From Roseiarcus sp963829505 (lineage in GTDB: Bacteria > Pseudomonadota > Alphaproteobacteria > Rhizobiales > Beijerinckiaceae): a stretch of 64,000 bases of DNA. Positions within the stretch are counted from its first letter, which is position 1. Every line of letters begins with the position of its first letter. Shown piece after piece: positions 52,865 through 62,150 of this stretch. Location: NCBI GenBank assembly GCA_963829505.1, contig CAWHIL010000005.1, positions 124,001-188,000 of the forward strand, in the 5' to 3' direction. The position numbers and the translations under genes were made by a program. The notes under the pieces were generated by a model, which was not told the origin of the DNA, searched no databases, and was given only the letters and a program-made list of their open reading frames with translations.

Positions 52865-53605
52865 TCAAGCGGTCGCGAGGATGGGCGCCGCGACTTCGAG
52901 CGTCGGCCCAAACTCCGCCTCGAAGGCGGTGCGGAGCGCCGCATCTGTCTCAGCAAGCGTCGCCGGCCGACCGAGGTCGGCGAGGCTGGTGACGCCGAAA
53001 CGCGCCTCGCGGATGCCGCACGGAACGATGCCCGAAAAATGCGAGAGGTCGGGCGCGACGTTGAGCGCGACGCCGTGGAACGTCGCCCAGCGGCGGACCC
53101 GGACGCCGATCGCCGCGATCTTGTCCTCGCGCGCGCCTCCAGCCGACGGTCGGTCGGGTCGCGCGACCCAGACGCCGACCCGCGTCTCGCGCGTTTCGCC
53201 GATGATTCCGAGCGCGGCGAGCGTCGCGATCAGCCAGGCTTCGAGCCCGGCGACATAGGCGCGCACGTCGGGCCGGCGGCGCCTGAGATCGAGCATCACA
53301 TAGGCCACGCGCTGGCCGGGCCCATGGTAGGTGAACTGGCCGCCGCGGCCGACTCGAAAGACCGGAAAGCGGGCGTCGACAAGGTCGGCGTCCCTGGCGC
53401 TCGTGCCGGCGGTGTAGAGGGGAGGGTGCTCGAGGAGCCAGACCCGCTCGGCCGCTTCGCCGGCCGCGATCGCATCCGCTCGCGCCTCCATCTCGGCAAG
53501 ACCTGCCGCATAGTCGGTCAGTCCCGGGGAGACGAGCCACTCGACTGGCGGCGCGCCCGGCGGGGCGCGGAGCGAGGCGCGCGACGCGTGACGGGGATCA
53601 GGCAT
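52865..53605 (-). CDS. lipB: Octanoyltransferase
   Basis: 246-residue LipB transferring octanoate from ACP to lipoyl domains. Signature LLEHPPLYTAGTSA, GRGGQFTYHGPGQRVAYVMLDL, and GVRVRRWATFHGVALNV with GIVPCGI containing the catalytic Cys; the Lys before it (EDKIAAIGVRV) is in place. Start ATG 53605 (MPDPRHAS) gives a normal length. It lies three bases upstream of the DUF707 gene start, likely in one transcript. Confidence 0.95.
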   Translation of the reverse strand: MPDPRHASRASLRAPPGAPPVEWLVSPGLTDYAAGLAEMEARADAIAAGEAAERVWLLEHPPLYTAGTSARDADLVDARFPVFRVGRGGQFTYHGPGQRVAYVMLDLRRRRPDVRAYVAGLEAWLIATLAALGIIGETRETRVGVWVARPDRPSAGGAREDKIAAIGVRVRRWATFHGVALNVAPDLSHFSGIVPCGIREARFGVTSLADLGRPATLAETDAALRTAFEAEFGPTLEVAAPILATA

Positions 53606-53681
53606 GAGCGTTGAGTTCTTAGCAGGACCGGAAGGGCGGCGGTAGCCGAGCGGGCGGCCGTCATTGGAACAACGCAACGCC

Positions 53682-53813
53682 CCCCTCGCCCCGCGTAGCG
53701 GGGAGAGGGCCGGGGTGAGGGGGGTGGGGATTGGCCCGCGATGGCTCATCGCCCTGCCCCTCATCCGTCCGCTCCGTGGGCCACCTTCTCCCCGCACGCG
53801 GGGAGAAGGGACG
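53682..53813. repeat. REP-like palindromes (family 2)
   Basis: CTCGCCCCGCGTAGCGGGGAGAGG and TTCTCCCCGCACGCGGGGAGAAGG (quoted as two hairpins) between lipB and the reductase gene, with the usual GGTGAGGGG...CCCCTCATCC link. Confidence 0.85.
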
Positions 53814-53817
53814 GGCA

Positions 53818-54459
53818 TCACCTCAGAAGCTTGAACGCGTGCGCCGACCAATCGCCGCGCGCGACGCCCGGGATGCACCAGAGCTTGCAGAGCGGCTCGA
53901 TGGCCCGCGCCGCGGGGGCGGGCCCCATGTCCTCGGCGTCCCAGCCGAAGGCGTCGCAGATCGCGGCGACCTTCGCCTTGGCCTTGGCGTCGTCGCCGCA
54001 GATGAACATCGTCGGCCGGCCGCCGGAAAACGCCGGGTTGATCATCTGCCCGGCCCCGACCGAGTTGAAGGCCTTGACGAAATGCGCCTCCGGAAAGGCC
54101 TTTTGCAGCCGCTCCATCAGCGACTCGTTCTGATCGGTGAAGAACGACAGCACGCCGGCGACCGGCGGGCCGCCGCCGATCGGGTTGCAGGCGTCGATGA
54201 TCGTCTTGCCGTCGATTTTCGCCGCGCCGACGTAGCGCAACGCCTCGAGCGCGTTTTCGCCGCCGACCGCGAGCGCGACGATGTCGCCGAAGGCGGCCGC
54301 CTCGCTGAACGACGTCACCGCGGCGCGGGGATGCGCTTCGCCCCATTCCTTGAGCTTGACGGGATCGCGGGTGCCGACCGCGACCTCGTGGCCGTGCTTC
54401 AGAAACCCGGCGGCGAGCGTCCGCCCGACCACGCCCGAGCCGATGACGCCGATCTTCAT
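53818..54459 (-). CDS. NADPH-dependent F420 reductase-type oxidoreductase
   Basis: 213-residue Rossmann protein. MKIGVIGSGVVGRTLAAGFL gives the GxGxxG nucleotide site, VAVGTRDPVKL the phosphate-binding loop for NADP, then DIVALAVGGENALEAL and ACNPIGGGPP. This is the F420-dependent NADP oxidoreductase fold, which in organisms without F420 is often a general dinucleotide-binding enzyme. The real substrate is unknown. ATG at 54459; single gene. Confidence 0.82.
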   Translation of the reverse strand: MKIGVIGSGVVGRTLAAGFLKHGHEVAVGTRDPVKLKEWGEAHPRAAVTSFSEAAAFGDIVALAVGGENALEALRYVGAAKIDGKTIIDACNPIGGGPPVAGVLSFFTDQNESLMERLQKAFPEAHFVKAFNSVGAGQMINPAFSGGRPTMFICGDDAKAKAKVAAICDAFGWDAEDMGPAPAARAIEPLCKLWCIPGVARGDWSAHAFKLLR

Positions 54460-54885
54460 GGGAAAGCCTCGCCAATTGGAACCTGGCGAAGCCTACCGCC
54501 GAACCAGGGACGAGATTTTGACCGGGCGCAACGCCGCGGCGCCGATCTAGCGCCGGGCCCCCCATGTGTAGAAAAAACTATCGCTCATCGGCGTTTCGTT
54601 TCCCGACGGCTTCCACGTTTCCGTAGGCCGGCCGAGCCGCCCGGGCTGCTCGGGAGTGCGATTGAGGAGTGAGAAAACCGCCTGCTTTCAACGTCTTATC
54701 GATTTCTCTTTTCCAGTATCTATTTTCATGTTATTCTGATGAATCGGATCGATCGGGATGCGCGAGGAGCCGATGCGCAAGGGAAATTCGAGGGCCATGA
54801 AAACGTCGTCCGTTCCGCGCTCAAAACGATCCTTCGGGTCCGCCGGGCGCTGCTTCGTCGGCGTTCCGACGGCGGCGCGCGCCAG

Positions 54886-54942
54886 TCGCCCGGGAAAACC
54901 TGCGCAAAGCTTTGGAAAGGCTCATTTCACGCCCGGGTTTTG
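54886..54942. repeat. Solo copy of the composite element's tail
   Basis: TCGCCCGGGAAAACCTGCGC then AAAGGCTCATTTCACGCCCG and GGTTTTGG; same tail as at 33098-33155 and 33461-33540. Confidence 0.82.
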
Positions 54943-55046
54943 GTCGGCGCCCGGCGGGCTTCCTGAACGCGCCGGCCTCGGCCTCCATGCCGACGCGCCG
55001 CCTCCACCGCCGCCCCGCGCCAACAAGAGGCAGCGCGGAGCCGCCC

Positions 55047-55290
55047 GTAACTCCCAAGGTGGGGCCGATCCAAACACTGACCTCGTCCTGAGGAGCCTGC
55101 GAAGCAGGCGTCTCGAAGGACGTTCCAGACTGGGCCGGACGTATCCGCTGGAGCGTCCTTCGAGACGCGTCGCCTGCGGCGCCGCTCCTCAGGACGAGGC
55201 CCTCGGTGGGGTGCTTGGCAGTTACAGCCGCCCGGAATTTCCCGCGCAAGAGTTCTGAAAAGGCTCATTTCACGCCCGGGTTTTATCGGG
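55047..55290. repeat. 245-base composite element, copy B
   Basis: GTAACTCCCAAG (55047-55058), family-1 hairpin (55081-55199), CTTGGCAGTTAC (55214-55225) and the tail ending AAGGCTCATTTCACGCCCGG. Only a handful of bases differ from copy A at 32919-33163, about 22 kb away, in the same orientation. Lies about 135 bases before a GT2 gene. Confidence 0.9.
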
Positions 55291-55424
55291 CCGCGGACCG
55301 CTGGCCGTCCGACGTCGCCCATTGCTGCGCGGCGCTTGCGTCCGGCCGCGGCCGACCCCGCTCCGGCGCGATCCCAATTCATGTTATGGCGGCGGCCGTC
55401 GCTCCGCCCCAAAAAGTGAGCACA

Positions 55425-56507
55425 ATGTCCGCGCCCCTCGTCTCCGTCGTCATCCCCTGCCTCAACGCCGGCAAGATGCTGCGGCCGACGCTCGAATCGG
55501 TCGTTCGCCAGACCCATCCGGCGCTCGAAATCGTGTTCGTCGACAACGGCTCGACGGACGGCAGCGTTGAGGTCGCGGAGGAAATTCTCGGCGCCGGCGC
55601 GCGTCCCTTCAGGATTGTCGCCTGCCCCGAGAGAGGCGCGAGCAGCGCGCGCAACTTCGGCTATCGGTTCGTTTCCGGCGCCTACGTCCAGTGGCTCGAC
55701 GCCGACGATTCTCTCGACACGGACAAGATCGCGCTGCAGGTCGACGCGCTCGAAGCCGCGCCTCGGGCCGACATCGCTTATTGCGACTTCACCATGCGCG
55801 TCCGTTTGCGCGATGGTCCGCGGAACGACGAGAGGCGGACCATCGGGCAGGAGGGGGGCGACCAGGTCTTCTTCTCTCTCGCAATCTGGCGCCCGCCCCA
55901 CTCCTTCCTCCTGAGGCGAGGCGCGGCGGATCGGTTGACCTGGAACCAGGACTGCCCTTTTGGCGAGGACATCGAGTACATCTGCACCGCGGCGCTCATG
56001 GGGATGCGGTTCATTCATGTTCCAGGGGCGCATGCCGTGTACCATATCTGGTCGACGGAGCAGGCGACTGGGCGTTTCGAACATTCGGTCGATCGGGTCC
56101 GGAAGCTTGAGCCGGTATTCGGCAGACTGAGGGCCCTTGCCCAAGCTCTCCCCAGAGGCGCGGTCAGCGAGCGCGCCTGGACGCTTCTCGACCAGGACTG
56201 GCGCGTATGGAAGCTGCCGCGCGGTTCGATCACGATGTCGAAGATCGATGGGCGGCGCGTTCGTTTGCAACAGCACGCGACGGGGCGCTCGCTCGAACTT
56301 CGTCCGCGCGAGGCGGATGTCGTGAACGCGGTCATTGACGTGGGGTTGGGGTTTCCGACGCACTGGTTCGCCCAACGCATCGCCAAGCCCCCGGCGACCG
56401 ATGATTTCGTCTTCATCGTCAGAACGGTGCAGAAACTCGCGCGGGCGGGCATGATGGTCGAAGTGACGCAGTCGGAGAAGGGAGAAGCGAACGCCAACCC
56501 GATCTGA
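55425..56507 (+). CDS. Glycosyltransferase family 2
   Basis: 360-residue GT-A enzyme. Begins PLVSVVIPCLNAGKMLRPTL, then EIVFVDNGSTDGSVEVAEE and the metal site WLDADDSLDTDKI; GEDIEYICTAALMG is the acceptor-loop acidic motif (ED). The last 100 residues are not a named domain. Two starts are possible, 55386 and 55425; I took 55425, where family similarity begins. Probably adds a sugar to a surface polysaccharide or lipid. Single gene. Confidence 0.88.
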   Translation: MSAPLVSVVIPCLNAGKMLRPTLESVVRQTHPALEIVFVDNGSTDGSVEVAEEILGAGARPFRIVACPERGASSARNFGYRFVSGAYVQWLDADDSLDTDKIALQVDALEAAPRADIAYCDFTMRVRLRDGPRNDERRTIGQEGGDQVFFSLAIWRPPHSFLLRRGAADRLTWNQDCPFGEDIEYICTAALMGMRFIHVPGAHAVYHIWSTEQATGRFEHSVDRVRKLEPVFGRLRALAQALPRGAVSERAWTLLDQDWRVWKLPRGSITMSKIDGRRVRLQQHATGRSLELRPREADVVNAVIDVGLGFPTHWFAQRIAKPPATDDFVFIVRTVQKLARAGMMVEVTQSEKGEANANPI

Positions 56508-56540
56508 TCGCCGCGTTTGCCCGGGGGCGCGGCGGATTGC

Positions 56541-57614
56541 TCATGCGGCTTGCTTCCCCGCGCGCGGTTTCAGCGCGCCGACAATTCCCTCCGGCGCGAA
56601 ATAGACCGCCAGCACGAAGGCGAGGCCGAGCCACAGGAGCCAGCGATGCGGATCGAAGAGGGCGGGCAGAATTGGCAGATGCGCGCCGGCGGCCGCTTCG
56701 GCGAGGCCGCCCATCAGGTCCTGAAGGTAGCTCTCGGCGACGACGAAGAGAGCAGCCCCGACGATTGCGCCGTAGAGCGAGCCCATGCCGCCGACGACCA
56801 CCATCACCAGCACGTCGACCTGGATCGAGAAGGAGAGCGCCGTGTCCGGTCCGACATAGCGGAGCCAGAGCGCGCTCAGGGCGCCCGCGAGCGTCGCGCC
56901 GAGCGCCGCGATAACGGTCGCCAGCGTGCGATGGACGACGATGCGAAGCCCAAGCGCCTCGGCGCGGAACGGGTTCTCGCGGATCGCCTGAAGCACCCGG
57001 CCGAAGGGCGAATTCACGATCCGGAGAAGCGCGAGGAAGCCCACGGCCGCGACGACGAGCACGAGATAATAGGCGATCAGCTTGCCGTTCGCCTGCACGC
57101 CGAAGAGCGGATGGTCGAGCCACTTGAAGCCCGGCTGCAGGAGCTCCGGAACCTTGAACGAGCGCCCGTCCTCGCCGCCGGTGAGACTCGAGAGTTGCGA
57201 CGCCAGCACGTTGAAGGCGTAGGCGACGGCAAGCGTCACCATGGCGAAGAAGATCGACTGCACGCGCAGCGAGAAAAGGCCGATCGCGAGCGCCAGCGCA
57301 AGCGAAAGGAGGACCGCGGCGGCGAGACCGAGGCCGACCGCCGCCCAGCTTGCGCCGAGACCGTAGAGCGCAAGGCCGAGGCCATAGGCGCCGATGCCGA
57401 AGAACATCACATGCGCGAAGGAGACAATTCCCGCATAGCCGAGCAGCAGGTCATAAGAAGCGGCGAGCAGGATCATCACGCTGGTCTTCGCCGCCGTGTT
57501 CAGCGCCTTGGCGCCGGGAAAGACGAAGGGTGCGAAGAGAAGGGCGAGCACGATGAGGGTCACGAGGGCCTGAAGCGCGCGCCCGCGCGGCGGATCGCCG
57601 GAGAGAAGGTTCAT
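56541..57614 (-). CDS. livM: Branched-chain amino acid ABC transporter permease LivM
   Basis: 357-residue permease with about ten membrane segments. The family motif GYAGIVSFAHVMFFGIGAYG is near residue 58, and the EAA-like loop RENPFRAEALGLRI near residue 214. Start ATG overlaps the livH stop (ATGA, 57611-57614). Last gene of the transporter operon. Relatives also serve urea or amides, so the substrate name is by convention. Confidence 0.92.
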   Translation of the reverse strand: MNLLSGDPPRGRALQALVTLIVLALLFAPFVFPGAKALNTAAKTSVMILLAASYDLLLGYAGIVSFAHVMFFGIGAYGLGLALYGLGASWAAVGLGLAAAVLLSLALALAIGLFSLRVQSIFFAMVTLAVAYAFNVLASQLSSLTGGEDGRSFKVPELLQPGFKWLDHPLFGVQANGKLIAYYLVLVVAAVGFLALLRIVNSPFGRVLQAIRENPFRAEALGLRIVVHRTLATVIAALGATLAGALSALWLRYVGPDTALSFSIQVDVLVMVVVGGMGSLYGAIVGAALFVVAESYLQDLMGGLAEAAAGAHLPILPALFDPHRWLLWLGLAFVLAVYFAPEGIVGALKPRAGKQAA

Positions 57615-58621
57615 CCTCCGCCGACCGGATAGAGGCCGCGCGGGCGCCACAGGAGCACGACGACCATGGCCAGGATGTTCGACACGAGCGCAAGCTTCGG
57701 CGCGAGGAAGCCCGCGTAATTGGCGATGAGGGCGACGAGGATCGAGGCGACGAACGAGCCCCCAACGGAGCCGAGGCCCCCGATGATGATGACGATGAAG
57801 CAGAGGACGAGAAATTGCGCCCCGATCGTCGCGTGAACCTGGCCGTTGTAGAGCGCCATCATGGCGCCGCCGAGGCCGGCGAGCGCCGAGCCCGCCATGA
57901 AGACGCCGACGAACAGCCGGTCGATCCGGTAGCCGAGCGCCTCCACCATCTCGCGGTTCTCGACGCCTGCGCGGATCAGGAGGCCAATGCGGGTGCGGTT
58001 CAAAATCAGCATCTCGCCCGCAAACACGACGAGCCCGACGCAGGTCGCAAGCACGCGGTACTTCTCGACCGCCGCGGCGCCGAGGACGAACGAACCCTGA
58101 AGCGTCGCCGGCAAGGCGACGGGGATCTGGTCCGGACCCCAAAGGGCGTAGATGAGCTGCTCGGCGATGATCGAGCCGCCAATGGTCGCCAGGATCTGGC
58201 GCAGGTGCTGGCCGTAGACGGGCTTGACGATCAGCCGCTCGAAGATGAGGCCGAGCGCGCCGCAGACGAACGCCGCCACGACGACGGCGAGGACGAAGAC
58301 CGCGAGATTGAGCGCAAGCGAATCCGAGGCGGCCCAGGCCGAAAGCGGCAGCAGCACGAGCGTCGCCGCATAGGCGCCGAGCGCGATGAAGGCGCCGTGG
58401 CCGAAGTTGAGCACGTCCATGAGCCCGAAGACGAGGGTGAGCCCGGAGGCCATGGTGAAGATCATCATGCCCATCGCGAGCCCCGCCGCGGTCAGCGTCA
58501 GGAAGGTCGAGGCGGAGCCGACGAAGGGCGCGGCGACGAGCGCGACGAGGAGAGGCGTCAATGCCGGCAGGATCTCTATCCTGCGCCGCGGCAGGGCGGC
58601 GCCGGCGTCGAGCGCGCTCAC
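57611..58621 (-). CDS. livH: Branched-chain amino acid ABC transporter permease LivH
   Basis: 336-residue permease with about eight membrane segments. GLMDVLNFGHGAFIALGAYA and AGVENREMVEALGYRI (EAA loop) are the diagnostic parts. GGAGGG seven bases before the GTG at 58621 fixes the start. Separated from livF by 286 bases that hold a family-3 palindrome. Confidence 0.92.
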   Translation of the reverse strand: MSALDAGAALPRRRIEILPALTPLLVALVAAPFVGSASTFLTLTAAGLAMGMMIFTMASGLTLVFGLMDVLNFGHGAFIALGAYAATLVLLPLSAWAASDSLALNLAVFVLAVVVAAFVCGALGLIFERLIVKPVYGQHLRQILATIGGSIIAEQLIYALWGPDQIPVALPATLQGSFVLGAAAVEKYRVLATCVGLVVFAGEMLILNRTRIGLLIRAGVENREMVEALGYRIDRLFVGVFMAGSALAGLGGAMMALYNGQVHATIGAQFLVLCFIVIIIGGLGSVGGSFVASILVALIANYAGFLAPKLALVSNILAMVVVLLWRPRGLYPVGGG

Positions 58622-58684
58622 CTGGGCGCCCTCCGACCGGCGCGACGCGCAGCGCACGCCCGCTCCGCCGAAGGACGCGCGGTT

Positions 58685-58873
58685 GCGTCAACGTCCCCTC
58701 CCCCCTTGTGGGGGAGGGACAGGGCGGGGGGTCTCTCGGACCTTGGGGATGAGGGCGATCTTCCGGAGAGGTCGGCGTCCTTCCATCCCAAGCGGCAACC
58801 TGCGGTGAGACCCCCCTCCTCAATCCTCCCCCACAAGGGGGGAGGAGGAAACGGCTGCGCCTCTGACTGGCAG
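58685..58873. repeat. Palindromic intergenic element (family 3) inside the transporter operon
   Basis: Copy of the element at 20391-20583 in opposite orientation: CTCCCCCCTTGTGGGGGAGG at one end, CTCCCCCACAAGGGGGGAGG at the other, with ATCTTCCGGAGAGG in the middle. It splits livF from livH and may reduce or stabilise parts of the operon message. Confidence 0.88.
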
Positions 58874-58907
58874 AGCTGTCCCTTCGTCGAGGAGGTTTGA
58901 GACGTCC

Positions 58908-59630
58908 TCACTGGTGCGAATCCAGGCTGAGGCCGAGAAGGCGCGTCTGCATGGGGCCGTCGGCGGCGAGGGCCGCCATCGCGCCCTGATGCACGATGCG
59001 GCCGTTGTCCATGACGCTGACCTCGTCGCCGATCTCGCTCGCGACGCGGAAGTTCTGTTCGACCAGAAGGATGGTGACGCCGGTCGCCTTGATCTCCTTG
59101 AGGCACTCGATCAGCGCGCCGACGATCGCGGGCGCAAGGCCCTTTGTCGGCTCGTCGATGAGCAGGAGTTCGCGCGGCTCGACGATCGCGCGGGCGATCG
59201 ACAGCATCTGCTTCTGCCCGCCCGAGAGCGAGCCGGCGCGCGACAGCCAGAACCGCTTCAGCGCCGGGAAGAAGCCGAAGATCCAGGCGAGGCGCGTCTC
59301 GTCGAGGGGGCCGCTACGCGCGCCGAGCGCCATGTTCTCCTTGACCGAGAGATCGGAGAAGATCGCCATCGTTTCCGGCGCGTAGCCGACGCCGAGGCGG
59401 GCGATGTCGCTCGGGGGCAGATCCTGAAGCGCCCGGTCGCCGAGCGCGATGCGTCCCTTCGACGCCCGCCAGAGACCCATGATCGTGCGCAAGGCCGTCG
59501 TCTTTCCGGCGCCGTTGCGCCCGAGCAGCATGGTCGTCCGGCCCATCGGCGCCTCGAGGTCGACGCCCTGGAGGATGTGATAGCGCCCGATGTGCGTATG
59601 GACGCCTTGAAGCGTCAGCCCTGCGCTCAT
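58908..59630 (-). CDS. livF: Branched-chain amino acid ABC transporter ATPase LivF
   Basis: 240-residue ATP-binding subunit. Walker A GRNGAGKTTALRTIMG, signature LSGGQKQMLSIARA, Walker B LLLIDEPTKGLAP and the switch His replaced region VEQNF are present. Start ATG 59630 overlaps the livG stop (59627-59630). Pairs with LivG in the cytoplasm under the LivHM channel. Confidence 0.94.
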   Translation of the reverse strand: MSAGLTLQGVHTHIGRYHILQGVDLEAPMGRTTMLLGRNGAGKTTALRTIMGLWRASKGRIALGDRALQDLPPSDIARLGVGYAPETMAIFSDLSVKENMALGARSGPLDETRLAWIFGFFPALKRFWLSRAGSLSGGQKQMLSIARAIVEPRELLLIDEPTKGLAPAIVGALIECLKEIKATGVTILLVEQNFRVASEIGDEVSVMDNGRIVHQGAMAALAADGPMQTRLLGLSLDSHQ

Positions 59631-60403
59631 GCGGCTTTTTCCGAAGCTTGCCCCGGAGCGATCCCGAGATAGGCCTCCTGCACGATCGCCGAGGCGATCA
59701 CGGTCGCGGGCTCGCCGTCGGCCACGAGCCGGCCGTTGACCAGGACGACGATGCGGTCGGCGAGCGAGCGCACGACGTCCATCTTGTGCTCGACGAGCAG
59801 GATCGTCTTCGTCGCGTCCCGCTTGAGGCGGGCGATGAGGTCGAGGACGACCGGAACCTCGTCGACGCTCATGCCGGCCGTCGGCTCGTCGAACATGAAG
59901 ACCTTGGGCTCGAGCGCCATCATCATCGCGACCTCGAGCTTGCGCTGGTCGCCGTGCGACAGCGCCGCCGCCTGCGCGTCGCGCCGGGATGCAAGTCCGA
60001 CCGTTGCGAGGACGGCGTCGCCCGTGTCGATCAGGCTCGCCGCGGAGCGCCACGGCCGGCGCATGTCGTAGTGGACGCCGGCCCGCGCCTGAACCGCGAG
60101 CCGCACGTTCTCGGCGACCGAGAGGCGCGGAAAGAGGTTCGTGAGCTGAAACGCACGGCCGAGCCCGAGGCGCGTCCGCTCGGCGGCGCCGAGCCGGCTC
60201 GCGTCGTGCCCCTCGATGAGGACCGCGCCGTCGGAGGCGCGAAGCTGGCCCGAGATGAGGTTGAAATAAGTCGTCTTGCCGGCGCCGTTCGGCCCGACGA
60301 TGGCGGTGAGCTCGCCGGGCCGGAAGGCGCAGGTGACGTGATCCACCGCGACATGGCCGCCGAAGCGGATGGTCAGGTCGCGCGTCTCGAGCGAGGGCGT
60401 CAT
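59627..60403 (-). CDS. livG: Branched-chain amino acid ABC transporter ATPase LivG
   Basis: 258-residue ATPase. Walker A GPNGAGKTTYFNLISG, a signature region LSHGDQRKLEVAMMM (SHGDQ type, typical of LivG) and Walker B VFMFDEPTAGMS. Start overlaps the stop of the binding protein gene (60400-60403). Confidence 0.94.
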   Translation of the reverse strand: MTPSLETRDLTIRFGGHVAVDHVTCAFRPGELTAIVGPNGAGKTTYFNLISGQLRASDGAVLIEGHDASRLGAAERTRLGLGRAFQLTNLFPRLSVAENVRLAVQARAGVHYDMRRPWRSAASLIDTGDAVLATVGLASRRDAQAAALSHGDQRKLEVAMMMALEPKVFMFDEPTAGMSVDEVPVVLDLIARLKRDATKTILLVEHKMDVVRSLADRIVVLVNGRLVADGEPATVIASAIVQEAYLGIAPGQASEKAA

Positions 60404-61587
60404 CGCTTGTTGCGGATCGGAACGTCCATGTCTTCGATTTTGATCTCGCGCGTGAGCTCGGGGATCGCCCAGGCGACGTTCGGATCGACCTTGATCTTGA
60501 AGGCGTACATCGACTGCAGCGCCTGATGGTCCTCCTTGCGGAAGACCATCTTGCCCTTGGGGCTGTCGAACTCCATGCCCTCCATGGCGGCGATCAGCTT
60601 CTCGGAGTTGGTCGATTGCGCCTTGCCGAGCGCGGTGACGAGGGCTTCCGCCGCGGCGAAGCCGCCGGCGGTGAAGAAGTCGGGCGGCGTGTTGAAACGC
60701 TTCTTGTGCTCGGCAACGAGCCAGTCATTCGCTGCATTCCTGGGGATCTCGTAGTAGTAGTAGGCCGCGCCCTCGAGGCCGGGAAACCGCTTGTACTGCG
60801 CCAGGATTGGCAGGATGTTGCCCGCGCCGGCAAAGCCGATCCCGTACCGCTCGGGACCGAGGTCGGCGAGCTTGTCGAGCGGGTTGGTCGCGCCGGCCCA
60901 AACGGTCCAGATGAGCTTCTTGCCCTCCTTGTCCTTTAGGGCGTCGAACAGGCGCTGGCCGACGCCGGTGAAGTCGGTCGTCGTGGCGGGGGCGTATTCC
61001 TCGGCGACGAGGTTCGCGCCGGTCTTCGCCAGCGCCGCCTTGAACGCCGCCACGCCGTCGTGGCCGAAGGCGTTGTCGACGCCTAGCACTGCGATATTGA
61101 CGCCCGGCGCGCCGATGGCGACCGCGTTCGAGATCGCATCCTGCGACGAGTTGCGCCCGGTGCGGAAGATGTAGCGGTTCCACTTGTCGCCGGTGATCTG
61201 GTCGGCGACGGCGGGCTCGACGATGAGGATCTTCTTGTGCTCCTCGGCGACGGGCAGCATCGCGATGGTTGCTGGCGACGAGGTCGTGCCGACGGCGATG
61301 TCCGCCCCGTCGTCCTCGAAGGCCTCCGTCAGCGCGCTCTTGGCGAGGTCGGGCTTGCCCTGGTCGTCCTTGAGCACGACGACGATCTTCTTGCCGTCGA
61401 CCGTCATGGTTCCTTTGGTCGCGTATTCGAGGCCCATCGTGAAGCCGGTCTCGGTCTGCTTGGCGTAGGCCTCGAGCGGGCCGGTGAGGCCGCGGATCAG
61501 CGCGACCTTGACGTCGTCGGCGCGCGCCGCGCCCGCAAGCGCAACGAACGCGACGGCGGCCGCAACCGTGGTCAGACGAAACTGCAT
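60400..61587 (-). CDS. Branched-chain amino acid ABC transporter substrate-binding protein
   Basis: 395-residue type I periplasmic binding protein. Signal peptide MQFRLTTVAAAVAFVALAGA with a cut after ARA. The body begins DVKVALIRGLTGPLEAYAKQ and shows VGTTSSPATIAMLPVAEE, FRTGRNSSQDAISNAVAI and FAGAGNILPILAQYKR, typical of the LivK/HbpA-like group. CGAGGAGCG upstream of ATG 61587 is a good ribosome binding site. First gene of the five-gene operon; the ligand is unproven. Confidence 0.92.
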   Translation of the reverse strand: MQFRLTTVAAAVAFVALAGAARADDVKVALIRGLTGPLEAYAKQTETGFTMGLEYATKGTMTVDGKKIVVVLKDDQGKPDLAKSALTEAFEDDGADIAVGTTSSPATIAMLPVAEEHKKILIVEPAVADQITGDKWNRYIFRTGRNSSQDAISNAVAIGAPGVNIAVLGVDNAFGHDGVAAFKAALAKTGANLVAEEYAPATTTDFTGVGQRLFDALKDKEGKKLIWTVWAGATNPLDKLADLGPERYGIGFAGAGNILPILAQYKRFPGLEGAAYYYYEIPRNAANDWLVAEHKKRFNTPPDFFTAGGFAAAEALVTALGKAQSTNSEKLIAAMEGMEFDSPKGKMVFRKEDHQALQSMYAFKIKVDPNVAWAIPELTREIKIEDMDVPIRNKR

Positions 61588-61863
61588 GGACGCTCCTCGG
61601 GTGTCTCTCGTTCTCATCGCGGCCTCGCCGCTGACGGGTCGCGGGCGAACTTAGTCCGGCCGCGTTGCGGCGCACAAGCCGGAGCGGCGCCTTTTCCGCA
61701 AGCGACCGGATAATTCCAGGGCGCCCGTCGGGTCGCCTCGCGACGCGGCCGAACGCTCGCGTTTTCGCTGATGGCGGTCGCGAGACGAGCGGCCAGCCCC
61801 GCGAGGCTTGCGCGACGGCGTCGCGGCCACTATAAGCCGGCTTCCGTCCGAAACGGACGATGT

Positions 61864-61940
61864 CGGAGTGTAGCGCAGCCTGGTAGCGCACCTCGTTCGG
61901 GACGAGGGGGCCGGAGGTTCAAATCCTCTCACTCCGACCA
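61864..61940 (+). tRNA. tRNA-Pro (anticodon CGG)
   Basis: 77 bases forming a full cloverleaf: acceptor stem CGGAGTG/CACTCCG, anticodon stem CCTCG/CGAGG with loop TTCGGGA (anticodon CGG), T arm CCGGAGGTTCAAATCCTC, and an encoded CCA end at 61938-61940. The 3' half is a common attachment site for islands, and an excisionase-like gene lies 140 bases downstream. Confidence 0.96.
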
Positions 61941-61986
61941 TTTATTTCAATGACTTAGCTGAATAATACTCGCGGACGAAAGCGGT

Positions 61987-62150
61987 TTTGGGACCGCTTC
62001 GGGACCGCTTCACGCCATTGGGGCCGTTTCGGACCCTGAAAGAGCGGGGCGCGGGGCTTCACCTTTAAAAGCAAAGCGTCAAGGGCGACTTGGCTCGACG
62101 CCTTTCGATGGGCGCGGCGCCGCTTGGGAGCGCTTGGGACCGCTTCGGAC
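61987..62150. repeat. Direct repeats GGGACCGCTTC beside tRNA-Pro
   Basis: The word GGGACCGCTTC(G) occurs at about 61990 and 62001 and again near 62138, with variants GGGAGCGCTT and GGCCGTTTCGGACC in between. They lie between the tRNA and the excisionase-like gene and partly within its 3' end. They could be recombinase arm-type sites, or slippage products. Confidence 0.5.

Larger units (their letters stand above)
54460..55424. other. Repeat-rich non-coding zone upstream of a GT2 gene
   Basis: About 960 bases. 54560-54760 is AT-richer and may contain promoters (TTTTCCAGTATCTATTTTCATGTTATTCT read in parts). The rest holds a solo tail copy (54886-54942) and composite element copy B (55047-55290). 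Short frames here translate repeats and are not supported as genes. Confidence 0.75.

Noticed and set aside
54758..55258. Small gene before the GT2 gene
   Set aside because: Its translation is made of the composite repeat element and appears again from the copy at 32.9 kb.
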